From: Methylobrevis albus
Lineage (GTDB): Bacteria; Pseudomonadota; Alphaproteobacteria; Rhizobiales; Pleomorphomonadaceae
DNA length: 64,000 nt
NCBI RefSeq assembly: GCF_015904235.1
Contig: NZ_JADZLT010000052.1
Location: 230,402-294,401, forward strand
Reading direction: 5' to 3'
The notes below the pieces were generated by a model that saw nothing but the letters and a program-made list of their open reading frames with translations, was not told the DNA's origin and ran no database searches. Below, one piece after another: positions 9,030 to 18,665 of this stretch. Every line of letters starts with the position of its first letter. Position 1 is the first letter of the stretch. The translations under genes and the position numbers were made by a program.

Positions 9030-10043
9030 TCAGAAGCCTTCGAGCACGATCTTGCCGCGGGCCTTGCCGGTCTCGATCAGAGCGTGGGCCGTCTTCAGCG
9101 TCGCGGCGCTGATCGGCGACAGGGTCTCGGTCAGCGTGGTGCGGATGCGGCCGGCGTCGACCAGAGCGGCGACTTCGGTGAGCAGCTTGCCTTGCTCGCC
9201 CATGTCCGGCGTGCCGAAGATCGAGCGGGTGAACATCAGCTCCCAGTGGATCGACACCGCCTTGCGCTTGAAGCCGTTGACGTCGAGCTGCGCGGGGTCG
9301 TCGATCAGGCCGAAGCGGCCCTGCGGCGCGATCAGCTTGATGATCTCGTCGAGATGCCGATGGGTCTCGGTGGTCGAGAACACGAAGGCCGGCGCGCCGA
9401 CGCCGAGCGCCTCGACCTGCTCGGCGAGCGGCCGCGCGTGGTCGACGACATGATGGGCGCCGAGCGATTTCACCCAGTCTTGCGTTTCGGGACGCGAGGC
9501 GGTCGCGATCACCGTCAGGTCGGTGAGCGCCCGCAGCAGCTGGATGGCGATCGAGCCGACGCCGCCGGCGCCGCCGATGATCAGGACCGCTTTCGCCGCG
9601 CCCGGCACCGGACGGCGGACGTCGAGGCGGTCGAACAGCATTTCCCAGGCGGTGATCGCGGTCAGTGGCAGCGCCGCGGCCTCGGCGTTCGACAGCGTCG
9701 CCGGCTTGATGCCGACGATGCGGCTGTCCACCAGATGGAACTCGGCGTTGGCGCCCGGCCGGAGGATCGAGCCGGCGTAGTAGACCTCGTCGCCGACCGC
9801 AAAGCCGGTGACGGCGTCCCCGACCTCGGCGACGCGGCCGACGGCGTCCCAGCCCAGCACCTTGAACTCGCCGTCCGCCGGGGCGGCGCTGCGGCGGATC
9901 TTGGTGTCGACGGGGTTCACCGAAATCGCCGCCACCTCGACGAGGAGGTCGTGGCCGGAGGCGACCGGCCGCGGCAGGTCGATGTCTTCCAGCGCGTCCG
10001 CCCGGTCGATGCTGCCGGGGGGCCTGTAGCCGATGGCCTTCAT
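9030..10043 (-). CDS. Zinc-binding-type alcohol dehydrogenase family protein (quinone oxidoreductase-like)
   Basis: 337 residues, start ATG at 10043 (MKAIGYRPP). The medium-chain reductase fold shows SVNPVDTKIR, WDAVGRV, GDEVYYAG and the NADPH loop IIGGAGGVGSIAIQLL. No structural or catalytic zinc cysteine set is visible, so it is more likely a zinc-independent quinone/enone reductase than a true alcohol dehydrogenase. It is divergent from an HxlR regulator, a common arrangement for electrophile or quinone stress reductases. Confidence 0.9.
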   Translation of the reverse strand: MKAIGYRPPGSIDRADALEDIDLPRPVASGHDLLVEVAAISVNPVDTKIRRSAAPADGEFKVLGWDAVGRVAEVGDAVTGFAVGDEVYYAGSILRPGANAEFHLVDSRIVGIKPATLSNAEAAALPLTAITAWEMLFDRLDVRRPVPGAAKAVLIIGGAGGVGSIAIQLLRALTDLTVIATASRPETQDWVKSLGAHHVVDHARPLAEQVEALGVGAPAFVFSTTETHRHLDEIIKLIAPQGRFGLIDDPAQLDVNGFKRKAVSIHWELMFTRSIFGTPDMGEQGKLLTEVAALVDAGRIRTTLTETLSPISAATLKTAHALIETGKARGKIVLEGF

Positions 10044-10080
10044 GATGGTCGCTCCGTCGTGTCGATTGCAATGGGCGGAA

Positions 10081-10108
10081 ATTGTGCCTACGCTCGATGG
10101 ATCACAAT
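10081..10108. promoter_or_regulatory. Inverted repeat between the reductase and HxlR genes (possible operator)
   Basis: ATTGTG (10081-10086) and CACAAT (10103-10108) form a dyad with 16 bp between arms, about two helical turns centre to centre, in the 108-bp divergent gap. HxlR proteins bind such spaced dyads. The match is short and may be chance. Confidence 0.35.
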
Positions 10109-10151
10109 ACGCACAAGCAATGCACATAGTGTCGAAAAGGATACTGTCCGC

Positions 10152-10526
10152 ATGGCCAAGGCCCGGCATTCCCGCTTCGACTGCACCCCCGGTTGTTCGG
10201 TCGAGGCCGCCATCGGGCTGATCGACGGCAAGTGGAAGTCGATCATCCTGTGGCATCTGCTCTCGGGCACGCTGCGCTTCAACGAGCTGCGCCGCCACGT
10301 GCAGAACTGCACGCCGCGGATGCTGACCAACCAACTGCGCGAGATGGAGGAGAACGGGCTGATCACCCGCAAGGTCTACGCGCAGGTGCCGCCGAAGGTG
10401 GAGTATTCGCTGTCCGAACTCGGTCGCAGCATGGAGCCGATCCTGCGCACGCTGAAGGAATGGGGCGACGCCAACATCGGCCTCTACGGCAAGCCGACCG
10501 GCCACGATCCGCGCGAGGCGGCCTGA
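10152..10526 (+). CDS. HxlR family winged-helix transcriptional regulator
   Basis: 124 residues from ATG 10152, preceded by AAAAGGA. The family signature is clear: a Cys-containing N-terminus (CTPGCSVEAAIGLIDGKWK), LRFNELRRHV, TPRMLTNQLREMEENGLITR, and the wing VEYSLSELG. The conserved Cys before the winged helix is the usual electrophile or oxidant sensor in this family. Its divergent partner is the reductase at 9030-10043, the likely target. Confidence 0.93.
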   Translation: MAKARHSRFDCTPGCSVEAAIGLIDGKWKSIILWHLLSGTLRFNELRRHVQNCTPRMLTNQLREMEENGLITRKVYAQVPPKVEYSLSELGRSMEPILRTLKEWGDANIGLYGKPTGHDPREAA

Positions 10527-10787
10527 GGCAGCGGGTGTCGTCGATTTGCGACGTGTCGGCCGGGCGGGTCGTCCCTTGACTTCGCTCGGCGCGGGCGCAG
10601 TTGACGTCGCGAGCCGCACGCAGAGCAGAGTCACCATGCGCCGATTTTTGAACGACACGGCCGCCGCGCCGGGGAGCGAGCCCTGCCTGGTCCGCTCGCG
10701 TCCGCGGTGGAGCGCCGCCGCGGCCGTTGCCCGCTACCCCGCGGAAGCAAATGGGGCGATCTCGATGCTTGCCCCGAGGCGGGCCGC

Positions 10788-12326
10788 ATGACGGTGCTGC
10801 GCGTCGTCCTCGGCGACCAGCTCTCGGCGCGGCTCGCCATCGTCGCGGAGGCCGAGAAGGGCACGGATGTGATCCTGATCGCCGAGGTGATGGCCGAGGC
10901 AAGCTACGTCCGCCACCACGTCAAGAAGATCGCCTTTCTGTTCTCCGCCATGCGCCACTATGCCGAGGCGCTGCGGCAGGCCGGGCACAACGTGCGCTAC
11001 GTCACGCTGGACGACGAGGCCAACAGCCAGAGCCTCGACGGCGAGATCCTGCGCGCGGTAGAGGAACTGCGGCCGAGCCGGGTGATGGTGACCGAGCCCG
11101 GCGAATGGCGGCTGCGCGAGCGGTTCGAGGCGCTGCGGCTGGCGCTGCCGGTGCCGCTCGACATCCTGCCCGACACCCGTTTTCTCTGCGCCCATGCCGA
11201 ATTCGGCGACTGGGTCGAGGGGCGGCGCGAGCTGCGGATGGAGTATTTCTACCGCGAGATGCGCCGCCGGCACGACATTCTGATGGAGCCGGGCGGCAAG
11301 CCCGCCGGCGGGCGCTGGAACTTCGACGCCGACAACCGCAAGCCGCCGAAGGCCGGGCTCTCGTCGCCGCGGCGGCTGAGCTTCCGGAAGGACGCAATCA
11401 CGCTCGAGGTGCTCGACCTGGTGCGGCGGCGGTTTCCGGACGGCTACGGCCGGCTGGAGCCGTTCCACTTCGCGGTGACGCGGCGGCAGGCGCTGCGCGA
11501 GCTCGATCATTTCATCGATCAGATCCTGCCGGGCTTCGGCGACCATCAGGACGCGATGGTGGCCGGCGAGCCGTTCCTGCGCCACTCGCTGCTCGCCGCC
11601 TACATCAACGCCGGGCTGCTCTACCCGCTGGAGGTCTGCCAGAAGGCCGAGGCGGCGTTCCGCGCCGGCGCGGCGCCGCTCAACGCCGCCGAGGGCTTCA
11701 TCCGGCAGATCCTCGGCTGGCGCGAGTATGTGCGCGGCGTCTACTGGCGCTTCATGCCGGAGTATCTGGAACGCAACACGCTCGAGGCGACCGAGCCGCT
11801 GCCGTGGTTCTACTGGAGCGGCGAGACGCGGATGGCCTGCCTGCGCGAGGCGCTGGCGCACACCTTCGACCACGCCTATTCGCACCACATCCAGCGCCTG
11901 ATGATCACCGGCAACTTCGCGCTGATTGCCGGGATCGCGCCGAAGGCGGTGCACGAATGGTATCTCGCCGTCTATGCCGATGCCTATGAATGGGTCGAGG
12001 CGCCGAACACCCTCGGCATGGCGCTCTACGCCGACGGCGGGCTGCTCGGTTCCAAGCCCTATGCGGCGAGCGGCAACTATATCAACAAGATGAGCAACTT
12101 CTGCGCCGGCTGCGCCTATGATCCGGCGGTTTCGGTCGGGGAGGGTGCCTGCCCGTTCAACGCGCTCTACTGGGATTTCATGGCCCGCCACCGCGACCGC
12201 TTCAGCGGCAACGCCCGCATGCCCTACGTCTATGCCAACCTCGACCGGATGGGAGCGGAGAAGCAGGTGGCGCTGCGCGAGCAGGCGGCGGCCCATCTCG
12301 ATGCGATGCGCGCGGGGCGGCTGTGA
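10788..12326 (+). CDS. phrB: FeS-type (6-4) photolyase / cryptochrome-photolyase related protein
   Basis: 512 residues from ATG 10788. It belongs to the bacterial FeS-BCP photolyase family: N-terminal Rossmann domain (LRVVLGDQLS), and a C-terminal FAD domain with GWREYVRGVYW, SHHIQRLMITGNFAL and EWVEAPNTLGMALYADGG. The iron-sulfur ligands appear as CAGC plus a Cys in GEGACPF, with a further Cys upstream. These enzymes repair UV (6-4) photoproducts using light, FAD and a 6,7-dimethyl-8-ribityllumazine antenna. The overlapping DUF2256 gene is a standard companion. Confidence 0.93.
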   Translation: MTVLRVVLGDQLSARLAIVAEAEKGTDVILIAEVMAEASYVRHHVKKIAFLFSAMRHYAEALRQAGHNVRYVTLDDEANSQSLDGEILRAVEELRPSRVMVTEPGEWRLRERFEALRLALPVPLDILPDTRFLCAHAEFGDWVEGRRELRMEYFYREMRRRHDILMEPGGKPAGGRWNFDADNRKPPKAGLSSPRRLSFRKDAITLEVLDLVRRRFPDGYGRLEPFHFAVTRRQALRELDHFIDQILPGFGDHQDAMVAGEPFLRHSLLAAYINAGLLYPLEVCQKAEAAFRAGAAPLNAAEGFIRQILGWREYVRGVYWRFMPEYLERNTLEATEPLPWFYWSGETRMACLREALAHTFDHAYSHHIQRLMITGNFALIAGIAPKAVHEWYLAVYADAYEWVEAPNTLGMALYADGGLLGSKPYAASGNYINKMSNFCAGCAYDPAVSVGEGACPFNALYWDFMARHRDRFSGNARMPYVYANLDRMGAEKQVALREQAAAHLDAMRAGRL

Positions 12327-12505
12327 AGCAGAAGCGCATCGCCAAGGCCGACCTGCCGACCAAGACCTGCGCGGTCTGCCAGCGCCCGTTCACCTGGCGG
12401 AAGAAGTGGAGCAAGGTCTGGGACGAGGTGCTCTACTGCTCCGACGCCTGCCGCGGGAACCGCAAGGCGAAGAGCGGGCCGGCGGCTGGGACCGAGCCGC
12501 GCTGA
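12323..12505 (+). CDS. DUF2256 domain-containing small protein
   Basis: 60 residues; the GTG start overlaps the photolyase stop (GTGA). It has four cysteines in a zinc-ribbon-like layout: TCAVCQRPFTWRKKW and YCSDACRGNR, the DUF2256 signature. Genes of this family commonly sit beside photolyase or cryptochrome genes; function is unknown, but nucleic-acid or metal binding is plausible from the cysteine pairs and basic character. Confidence 0.9.
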   Translation: MKQKRIAKADLPTKTCAVCQRPFTWRKKWSKVWDEVLYCSDACRGNRKAKSGPAAGTEPR

Positions 12506-12536
12506 CGCCCGGCCGGCGCCGTCATCGTCGAGGGCG

Positions 12537-13931
12537 CTAGATCCGAACCCCGCGCGCGAGGTCGTCCAGCGTCGCGTCGAGGGCCTCGCCCACGACCTCG
12601 ACGATCCGCTCGATGTCGGGGGCCGTGGCAATCAGCGGCGGGGCGGTGGAGAGGATGTCGCCGAGCGCGCGCAGGATGACGCCGCGGGCCTGGCAGTGGC
12701 GCTCGACCATCAGGCCGACGCGGCCGGGCTCGGCGAAGGGTGTCTTCGCCGTCTTGTCGGCGACGAGTTCCCAGCCGCCGAGGAAGCCGACGCCGCGCGC
12801 CTCGCCGACCAGCGGATGCTCCGCATGGCTGCGGATGCCCTGCTGCAGCAGCGGCGCGAGGCGGGCGACGTTGCCGAGCACGTCGAGCTCCTTGTAGAGA
12901 TCGAGCGTCTCGAGCGCCACGGCGGCCGCCACCGGATGGCCGGAGTAGGTGAAGCCGTGCCCGAAGACGCCGAGCTTGCCCGACTGCGCGTAGCAGGCTT
13001 CCCAGATCGCCTCGCTCATCATCAGTGCCGAGATCGGCAGGTAGCCGGACGAGAGGCCCTTGGCGACCGTGATCATGTCCGGCGCGAGGCCGTAGAGGCT
13101 GCCGCCGAACATGGCGCCGAGCCGGCCGAAGCCGCAGATCACCTCGTCGGCGATGAAGAGAATGTCGTATTTCCGCAGGATCGGCTGGATCAGGTCGAAG
13201 TAGCCCGCGGGGGGCACGATGACGCCGCCCGAACCGATCACCGGCTCGGCGAAGAAGGCGGCGATGGTCTCCGGGCCCTCGCGCAGGATCAGCGCCTCGA
13301 GGTTCGCGGCGAGTCGCACGGCGTAGGCCGCCTCGCTCTCGCCGGGCAGGCCGTACTTCCAGTGGCTCGGGCAGTCGGTGTGCAGGAAGTTCGGCAGCGG
13401 CAGGTCGAAATCGGCATGGTTGCGGGCAAGCCCGGTGATGCTGCCCGACGCCACGGTGATGCCGTGGTAGCCGCCGATTCGGCCGATGATCTTCTTCTTC
13501 CCGGGTCGGCCGAGGGCGTTGTTGTAGTACCAGGCGAGCTTGACGGCGGTGTCGTTCGCCTCCGAGCCGGAGTTGGCGAAGAACACCTTCGACATCGGCA
13601 CCGGCGCGATGGCGAGCAGCCGCTCGGCGAGGCGGATCGCCGGCGGGTGGCTCTTGTGGCGGAAGAGGTGATAGCTCGGCAGCTCGCGCATCTGCCGGTA
13701 GGCCGCGTCCGCGAGGCGGGTCTGGCCGAAGCCGAGCGACACCGACCACAGCCCGGAGACGCCCTCGATGTAGGCGTTGCCGTCGTCGTCATAGACGTGC
13801 ACGCCCTCGCCGCGCGTGACGAGCAGCGGCCCCTCGCGGTCATGCCGCTGCAGGTCGGTCATCGGATGGATCAGGGCCGCGCGGTCGCGGGCGCTGTCGG
13901 AATTCGCGGTCGTCGCGGCGCTGTCCTGCAT
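12537..13931 (-). CDS. Class III aminotransferase (aspartate aminotransferase family, omega-transaminase-like)
   Basis: 464 residues, start ATG 13931 (MQDSAATT). PLP-fold landmarks: FANSGSEANDTAVKLAWY, GRIGGYHG, FIADEVICGFGR with the PLP-ring Asp, and the Schiff-base Lys in MITVAKGLSSGY. Family members use beta-alanine, putrescine, taurine or similar omega-amino donors with pyruvate. It is the last gene of a minus-strand operon with hydantoinase B and A, so it probably handles an amine released by that pathway. Confidence 0.93.
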   Translation of the reverse strand: MQDSAATTANSDSARDRAALIHPMTDLQRHDREGPLLVTRGEGVHVYDDDGNAYIEGVSGLWSVSLGFGQTRLADAAYRQMRELPSYHLFRHKSHPPAIRLAERLLAIAPVPMSKVFFANSGSEANDTAVKLAWYYNNALGRPGKKKIIGRIGGYHGITVASGSITGLARNHADFDLPLPNFLHTDCPSHWKYGLPGESEAAYAVRLAANLEALILREGPETIAAFFAEPVIGSGGVIVPPAGYFDLIQPILRKYDILFIADEVICGFGRLGAMFGGSLYGLAPDMITVAKGLSSGYLPISALMMSEAIWEACYAQSGKLGVFGHGFTYSGHPVAAAVALETLDLYKELDVLGNVARLAPLLQQGIRSHAEHPLVGEARGVGFLGGWELVADKTAKTPFAEPGRVGLMVERHCQARGVILRALGDILSTAPPLIATAPDIERIVEVVGEALDATLDDLARGVRI

Positions 13932-13987
13932 CGCTGCCTCGTGGTGCAACGGAGTGAAGGCCGCCCCGGCGGGGCGGCCGGGGCGGC

Positions 13988-15784
13988 TCAGGCGCCGGCG
14001 CGGATCCGCGCGGTTTCGGCGGCATCGACGGTGCCGTCCGGGGCGAGGGCGACCTTGTAGACGTCGCGGGCGCGTCCGGCCGTGATCCATTTCTCGCGCA
14101 CGTCGCTGGCGACGCGCTCGGGATCGCGCGTTGCCGGGTCGCCGTAGCCGCCGCCTGCCGTCGCGTAGGAGACGACGGTCTGGTCGCGGCGGACATGGAT
14201 CTGCTCGGAGGTCCGGAGCGGCGTGATCGTGCCGTCGTCGGCGGCGAGCCATTGCCGCGCCGGCTGGGCGTCGTGGCCGCCGCGGGTGCCCTTGGCGGGA
14301 TTGACGGTGCCGTCGCTGCAGAATCCGAGCTCGAAGTCGCAGTCGACCGGGCGGTACTCGGTGAGCAGACCCGGCGCGCCGCGGTGCATGCCGGCGCCCT
14401 CGCTGTCGGCGACGAGGCGGCGCGTCGTGATCATCATCGGATGCAGCATCTCGTCCACCTCGACGCTGTCGTAGAACGGCATGCCGGCGTTGCCCATCGA
14501 GAACAGCGACAGCCAGCCGTCCTGGGTCGGCGTGCCGGCGCCGCCGGCGCCGGCGAGGATCACCTCGTTGACGAAGGCGTGGCCGTTGCGCGGATCGACG
14601 CCGGAGATGACGCCGGCCGACGGCGGGATCGCCGCACCGCCTTCGGCCATGCCGATCGCGGGGTCGATGGCGGCCAGCGCGCACTGCACCGCGTTGGTGA
14701 CGCGGTCGCCGAGGTTGGTCGTCGCGACCGAGGTCGAGGTCGGGTGGAACGGGATGCCGACGACGCAGCCCTCGCGCAGGTGCACGACGATGCGCCGGAG
14801 GCTGCCGGCGTTCGGCTGCATCGGCGTCGGCAGGCTGTTGAAGACGCCGACGATGGCGGCGGTGCGGGCGCAGGCGTGCGAGAGGTTCACGCCGACGGGC
14901 AGGCAGTCGATGTTGTCGGTCATGTCGACGGTGATGATCGCCGCCTCGGGATCGACCGTCACGTCGGCGTTGGCCGGGATGCCCTCGGGCGGCGTGCGCG
15001 GCAGCGGATCATGCACCGAGGTCGCCCGCGCGCGGCCAGGGCGGATGGTGCGGATGCAGTCGATCATCTGCTGTTCGGAGAGGTCGAACCAGTCCTGCGC
15101 ATGACGGGTCAGCGCGTCCCAGCCGAGCTCGCGCCCCATCCGCATGATCTCCTGCTCGCCGATGCGGGCGGCGCCGACCGTCGCGAGATAGTCGCCGCGC
15201 CACTGGTTCGGCACGCGGATGCGCATCATGCAGATGTTGATGATGTCCTGGATGTCCTTGTAGCCGGTCTGCACCTTCACCGCCGGGAAGATCAGCGCGC
15301 CTTCCTCGTAGACGTCGCGCGCATCGCCCATGTAGGTCGTCGGCAGCGAGTTGCCGCAGTCGGCCTGGTGCGCCTTGGCGAGCACGGTGAAGCGGTGGCG
15401 GCCGTCGTCGTCGAACACCGGCACGAGGATGGTGTGGTCGGCGGCGTGGCTGTTGCCGTGATAGGGCGAGTTGTGCAGGAAGGCGTCGCCGGGCTTCAGG
15501 TCCGGATGCATGTCGAGCATCGCCCGCGCCATCAGGTCGGCGCCGCCGATGACGTGGATCGGATAGCTGTCGGCGGCGGTCAGGAGCTCGCAGTCGGCGG
15601 TGACGAGGGCGCAGGAGAAGTCGCGCGCCGTGTTGATGACGCCGGAGCGCGCGGTGCGCAGCAGCGTGTTCGCCATCTTGCGCGTGACACCTTCGAAGCG
15701 CTTCTGGACGATGGCGAGCCGGACGCCGTCGGGCCGGGCGCGGGCCGGGGCGACAGTCGGGGCGGGGGACGGGGCAGAGGTCAT
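13988..15784 (-). CDS. hyuB: Hydantoinase B/oxoprolinase family protein
   Basis: 598 residues, start ATG 15784. Typical segments: MANTLLRTARSGVINTARDFSCALV, HVIGGADLMA, FLHNSPYHGNSHAADHTILVPVF, and a glycine-rich C-terminus ending in TAGGGYGDP. It is the B component of ATP-dependent N-methylhydantoinase / 5-oxoprolinase / acetone-carboxylase-like enzymes and forms a complex with the A subunit 26 bp upstream in the operon. The exact cyclic amide is unknown. Confidence 0.95.
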   Translation of the reverse strand: MTSAPSPAPTVAPARARPDGVRLAIVQKRFEGVTRKMANTLLRTARSGVINTARDFSCALVTADCELLTAADSYPIHVIGGADLMARAMLDMHPDLKPGDAFLHNSPYHGNSHAADHTILVPVFDDDGRHRFTVLAKAHQADCGNSLPTTYMGDARDVYEEGALIFPAVKVQTGYKDIQDIINICMMRIRVPNQWRGDYLATVGAARIGEQEIMRMGRELGWDALTRHAQDWFDLSEQQMIDCIRTIRPGRARATSVHDPLPRTPPEGIPANADVTVDPEAAIITVDMTDNIDCLPVGVNLSHACARTAAIVGVFNSLPTPMQPNAGSLRRIVVHLREGCVVGIPFHPTSTSVATTNLGDRVTNAVQCALAAIDPAIGMAEGGAAIPPSAGVISGVDPRNGHAFVNEVILAGAGGAGTPTQDGWLSLFSMGNAGMPFYDSVEVDEMLHPMMITTRRLVADSEGAGMHRGAPGLLTEYRPVDCDFELGFCSDGTVNPAKGTRGGHDAQPARQWLAADDGTITPLRTSEQIHVRRDQTVVSYATAGGGYGDPATRDPERVASDVREKWITAGRARDVYKVALAPDGTVDAAETARIRAGA

Positions 15785-15810
15785 GGGCTGGATCTCCTCG
15801 CGGCCGGACT

Positions 15811-17868
15811 TCAAAGCGAAATGACGAGCTGGCCGGACGGCTTCTTGCGGGCCGTCGCGCCGGGATTGATCACCACCGAGGTGAAGCTCGACTCGATCAC
15901 CGCGGGACCGACCACCGGCTCTGCGGGGTCGAGGTCGTCCCAGCGGAAGGCCGGCGCCTCGACCGGGCCGGTCTCGCGGAAGGTCATCGTGCGGTGCACC
16001 GCCTTCGGCCCGCCCCCCGGCTGCGGCGCGAGATGGGCGCGGCTCTCCTCGGCGACGCGGCAGCGCGCGACGGCGCGCCAGCCCATGATCTCGACGTCGT
16101 CGCCGTCGTCGCGGAACGAGAACAGGTCCTGGTGGCGGGCGTGGAACGCGGCGACGAGCCGGGCGACCGCGTCCGGCGCGCCGAGATCGGCGGGCGTGAA
16201 CGGCACCTCGATCTCCCAGACCTGGCTCGGGTAGCGGCCCTCGATGGCAAGATCGATACGCTTGTCGAAGGCGTCCGCGCCGGCGGCCGCGAAGAAGGCT
16301 TCCGCCTTCGCCGTCAGGTCGGCAACGATCGCCTGCGCCCGCGCGGGGTCGAACAGGCGGGTCGGCATGATGGCGGTGACGGCGAAGTCGCGCGTCAGCT
16401 CGGACATCATCGCGCCGGCGGCGCTGAGCGCGGCGCAGACGTCGGGCACGATCACCGTGGAGCACCGCAGGCGCCGGGCGATCAGCACCGTGTTGATGCC
16501 CGCCGCGCCGCCGCCGCCGATGATCGCCGTGCCGGTCGGGTCGATGCCCTGCTTGACCGTGATGTCCTCGATGGCGTTGACCATCTGCTCGGTGGCGAGA
16601 TCGATGATCGCCAGCGCCGCATCCTCGACCGACAGGCCGAGCGGCAGCGCGACGTCGCGCTCCACTACCTCCCGGGCGGCATCGCGGGCGAGGCCCATGC
16701 GGCCGCCGAGGAAGAAGCCGGGATCGATGTAGCCGAGCACCACGGCGGCGTCGGTCACCGTCGGCCGGGTGCCGCCGCGGCCGTAGCACACCGGGCCCGG
16801 CGTCGAGCCGGCACTCTCCGGGCCGACGTGCAGCAGGCCCGAGGCATCGACCCGGGCGATCGAGCCGCCGCCGGCGCCGATGCTTTTGACGTCGACCGAG
16901 GGGAAGCCGGTGAGATGGCCGCGATAAATCGTGCCGAGCCAGGTGTCGCGGGTCCACGGGATCACGCCGTCCTTTACGAGGCTGACGTCGTAGGTGGTGC
17001 CGCCGGCATCGGTGACGATCGCGGCGTCCCAACCTTCCTCGGCGGAGAAGTAGCGCCCGGCGACCGGGGCCATCGAGGGGCCGGAGTTGAGCGCGAGAAT
17101 CGGGCGCTCCGAGAGGTCGTCGACGTCGACGAGGCCGCCCTGCGAGGTCACCGCGAAGATGCGCCCCTTCAGCCCGGCTTCGCCGAGGCGGGTCTTCAGC
17201 GCGTGCATGTAGCCCTGCATGATCGGCTTCAGCGAGGCGTCGATCGCCGCCGACGAGGTGCGGCGGTACTCGCGCACCGTCGGGTTCAGCTGGTGCGACA
17301 GCGTGTAGGGCACGCCCGGCAGGTGCGCCTCGATCAGCCGGCCGACCGCGAGCTCGTGCGCCGGGTTGACGATCGACCAGATCAGCGACACCGCGACGGC
17401 TTCGACGCCCGCCGCCCGCATCGCCGTGATGATCTCGAGCACCGTGGCCTCTTCGAACGGCGCCATCTCGCGGCCGTCGGCCCAGATGCGGCCCGGCACC
17501 TCGAAGGTCAGCGAGCGCGGGATGTAGGGGGGCGGGTAGGGGATCTGGTAGTTGAACGGATCGGTCCGGCCACCCTCGCGGATGACGAGGATGTCCGGGT
17601 GCCCCGCGGAGACGAGTAGAGCCGTGCGGGCCGTGCGCCCGGTGACGACGGCGTTGATCGCGCGCGTGGTGGAGTGGAACAGCAGGTCGGTCTCGGCGAG
17701 CAGGCCGGCGACGGTGCCGCCGGTCTGTTCGGCGGCCACGGCGACGGCATCGAGAATGCCATCGACAGGGTCGGGGTAGGTCGTCGCAGCCTTGTACATC
17801 GAGAGTACGCCGCCCCGGTCCATCACCAGATCCGTGAAGGTTCCGCCCACGTCGATCGACAGCCGCAT
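15811..17868 (-). CDS. hyuA: Hydantoinase A/oxoprolinase family protein
   Basis: 685 residues from ATG 17868 (MRLSIDVGGTFTDL), the sugar-kinase/Hsp70-like ATP-binding N-terminus of the family; a longer frame upstream lacks homology. Further landmarks: STTRAINAVVTG, TDAGGTTYDVSLV, SIGAGGGS and IIGGGGAAGINT. It is the ATP-hydrolysing component that phosphorylates the amide for ring opening. First gene of the operon HyuA-HyuB-aminotransferase, with an ACTTGC-N7-GCAAGC dyad 52 bp before the start. Confidence 0.95.
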   Translation of the reverse strand: MRLSIDVGGTFTDLVMDRGGVLSMYKAATTYPDPVDGILDAVAVAAEQTGGTVAGLLAETDLLFHSTTRAINAVVTGRTARTALLVSAGHPDILVIREGGRTDPFNYQIPYPPPYIPRSLTFEVPGRIWADGREMAPFEEATVLEIITAMRAAGVEAVAVSLIWSIVNPAHELAVGRLIEAHLPGVPYTLSHQLNPTVREYRRTSSAAIDASLKPIMQGYMHALKTRLGEAGLKGRIFAVTSQGGLVDVDDLSERPILALNSGPSMAPVAGRYFSAEEGWDAAIVTDAGGTTYDVSLVKDGVIPWTRDTWLGTIYRGHLTGFPSVDVKSIGAGGGSIARVDASGLLHVGPESAGSTPGPVCYGRGGTRPTVTDAAVVLGYIDPGFFLGGRMGLARDAAREVVERDVALPLGLSVEDAALAIIDLATEQMVNAIEDITVKQGIDPTGTAIIGGGGAAGINTVLIARRLRCSTVIVPDVCAALSAAGAMMSELTRDFAVTAIMPTRLFDPARAQAIVADLTAKAEAFFAAAGADAFDKRIDLAIEGRYPSQVWEIEVPFTPADLGAPDAVARLVAAFHARHQDLFSFRDDGDDVEIMGWRAVARCRVAEESRAHLAPQPGGGPKAVHRTMTFRETGPVEAPAFRWDDLDPAEPVVGPAVIESSFTSVVINPGATARKKPSGQLVISL

Positions 17869-17919
17869 CCGTTCGGTCCTCCGTCTGCCGGCCAGGAAGG
17901 CCGGCGCGCCCAGTTCATG

Positions 17920-17938
17920 ACTTGCGCACCATGCAAGC
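17920..17938. promoter_or_regulatory. Regulon dyad 1, upstream of hyuA operon
   Basis: ACTTGC-N7-GCAAGC, 11 of 12 arm bases matching the dyad consensus built from seven sites in 17.9-35.2 kb. It lies 52 bp upstream of the hyuA start. A second overlapping GCAAGTTGC follows to 17945. Confidence 0.65.
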
Positions 17939-18103
17939 AAGTTGCAGGCCAGAGGAGGGACCGCGGTGGGATCGACGGAGATCGCCGCGATTGGTCAAAT
18001 AGCCGAGGCGTGATCGCCTCATCTTTCGGCGGTTGGCACCGAAATAGGCAGGCGCGCCGGCGCCAGACAATACGCGGGGAGAGGCCATTTCAATGCATGG
18101 CAC

Positions 18104-18116
18104 GCAAGTGACTTGC
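18104..18116. promoter_or_regulatory. Regulon dyad 2, upstream of ridA
   Basis: GCAAGTGACTTGC, a perfect 13-bp palindrome made of the same two arms (GCAAGT and ACTTGC) in inside-out order. The preceding TGCATGG (18094-18100) also gives a weaker TGC-N7-GCAAGT match, resembling sites 1, 3 and 7. It lies 59 bp before the chosen ridA start. Confidence 0.55.
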
Positions 18117-18174
18117 AGTGATGCGCGGCATGTCGATTGCAGGATGGACGGCGTCAGCTACGGGAGCCGCCGCC

Positions 18175-18570
18175 ATGCCGAAGACCTGCCTCGTGCCGCC
18201 GAATCTCGCCTTCCAGCCGCGTCCGTCCTACCCCTATTCGCCGGGCACCGCGGCCGGCGGCTTCGTCTACACCGCCGGTCAGGTCGCCTGGAACGAGCGC
18301 GGCGAACTCGTCGGCCGCGGCGATGTCGAGGCGCAGACGCGGCAGGTGCTCTCCAACATCCGCTCGATCCTCGAGCTCGGGGGCGCAACGCCGGGGGACG
18401 TGCTGAAATGCAACGTCTACCTCGCCGACATCCGCACCTTCGCGGCGATGAACGCGGTGTTCGCCGAGTTCTTTCCCGTCGATCCGCCGGCCCGCACCAC
18501 CGTCCAGGCGGCGCTCGCCGAACCGGAGATGCTGGTCGAGATCGAGGCGATCGCCTTCGTCGCGTCCTGA
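18175..18570 (+). CDS. ridA: RidA family enamine/imine deaminase
   Basis: 131 residues from ATG 18175 (MPKTCLVPPN), preceded by GGGAG; in-frame ATGs at 18118 and 18130 would place the start against the dyad at 18104-18116 and are less likely. RidA features: YSPGTAAGGFVYTAGQVAW, QTRQVLSNIRSILE, LKCNVYLADIRTF and the terminal Arg/Glu pair in PARTTVQ and VEIEAIA. RidA hydrolyses reactive enamines such as 2-aminoacrylate to keto acids; a 2-aminoacrylate-producing lyase is encoded in the same island at 27970-29613. Confidence 0.93.
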   Translation: MPKTCLVPPNLAFQPRPSYPYSPGTAAGGFVYTAGQVAWNERGELVGRGDVEAQTRQVLSNIRSILELGGATPGDVLKCNVYLADIRTFAAMNAVFAEFFPVDPPARTTVQAALAEPEMLVEIEAIAFVAS

Positions 18571-18665
18571 GCCGCGCGCGTCCGCCAGCCGGCACTTCAG
18601 CGCGGTGATTGCCGCGGTGCTCTGATGACTTGACGACCGCGCCGGAACCGTATCGTTAGTTTCAG

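Noticed and set aside
18600..18665. Eighth regulon dyad before the XRE-cupin gene
   Set aside because: Only ACTTGA is present at about 18628, with no right arm at the required spacing.
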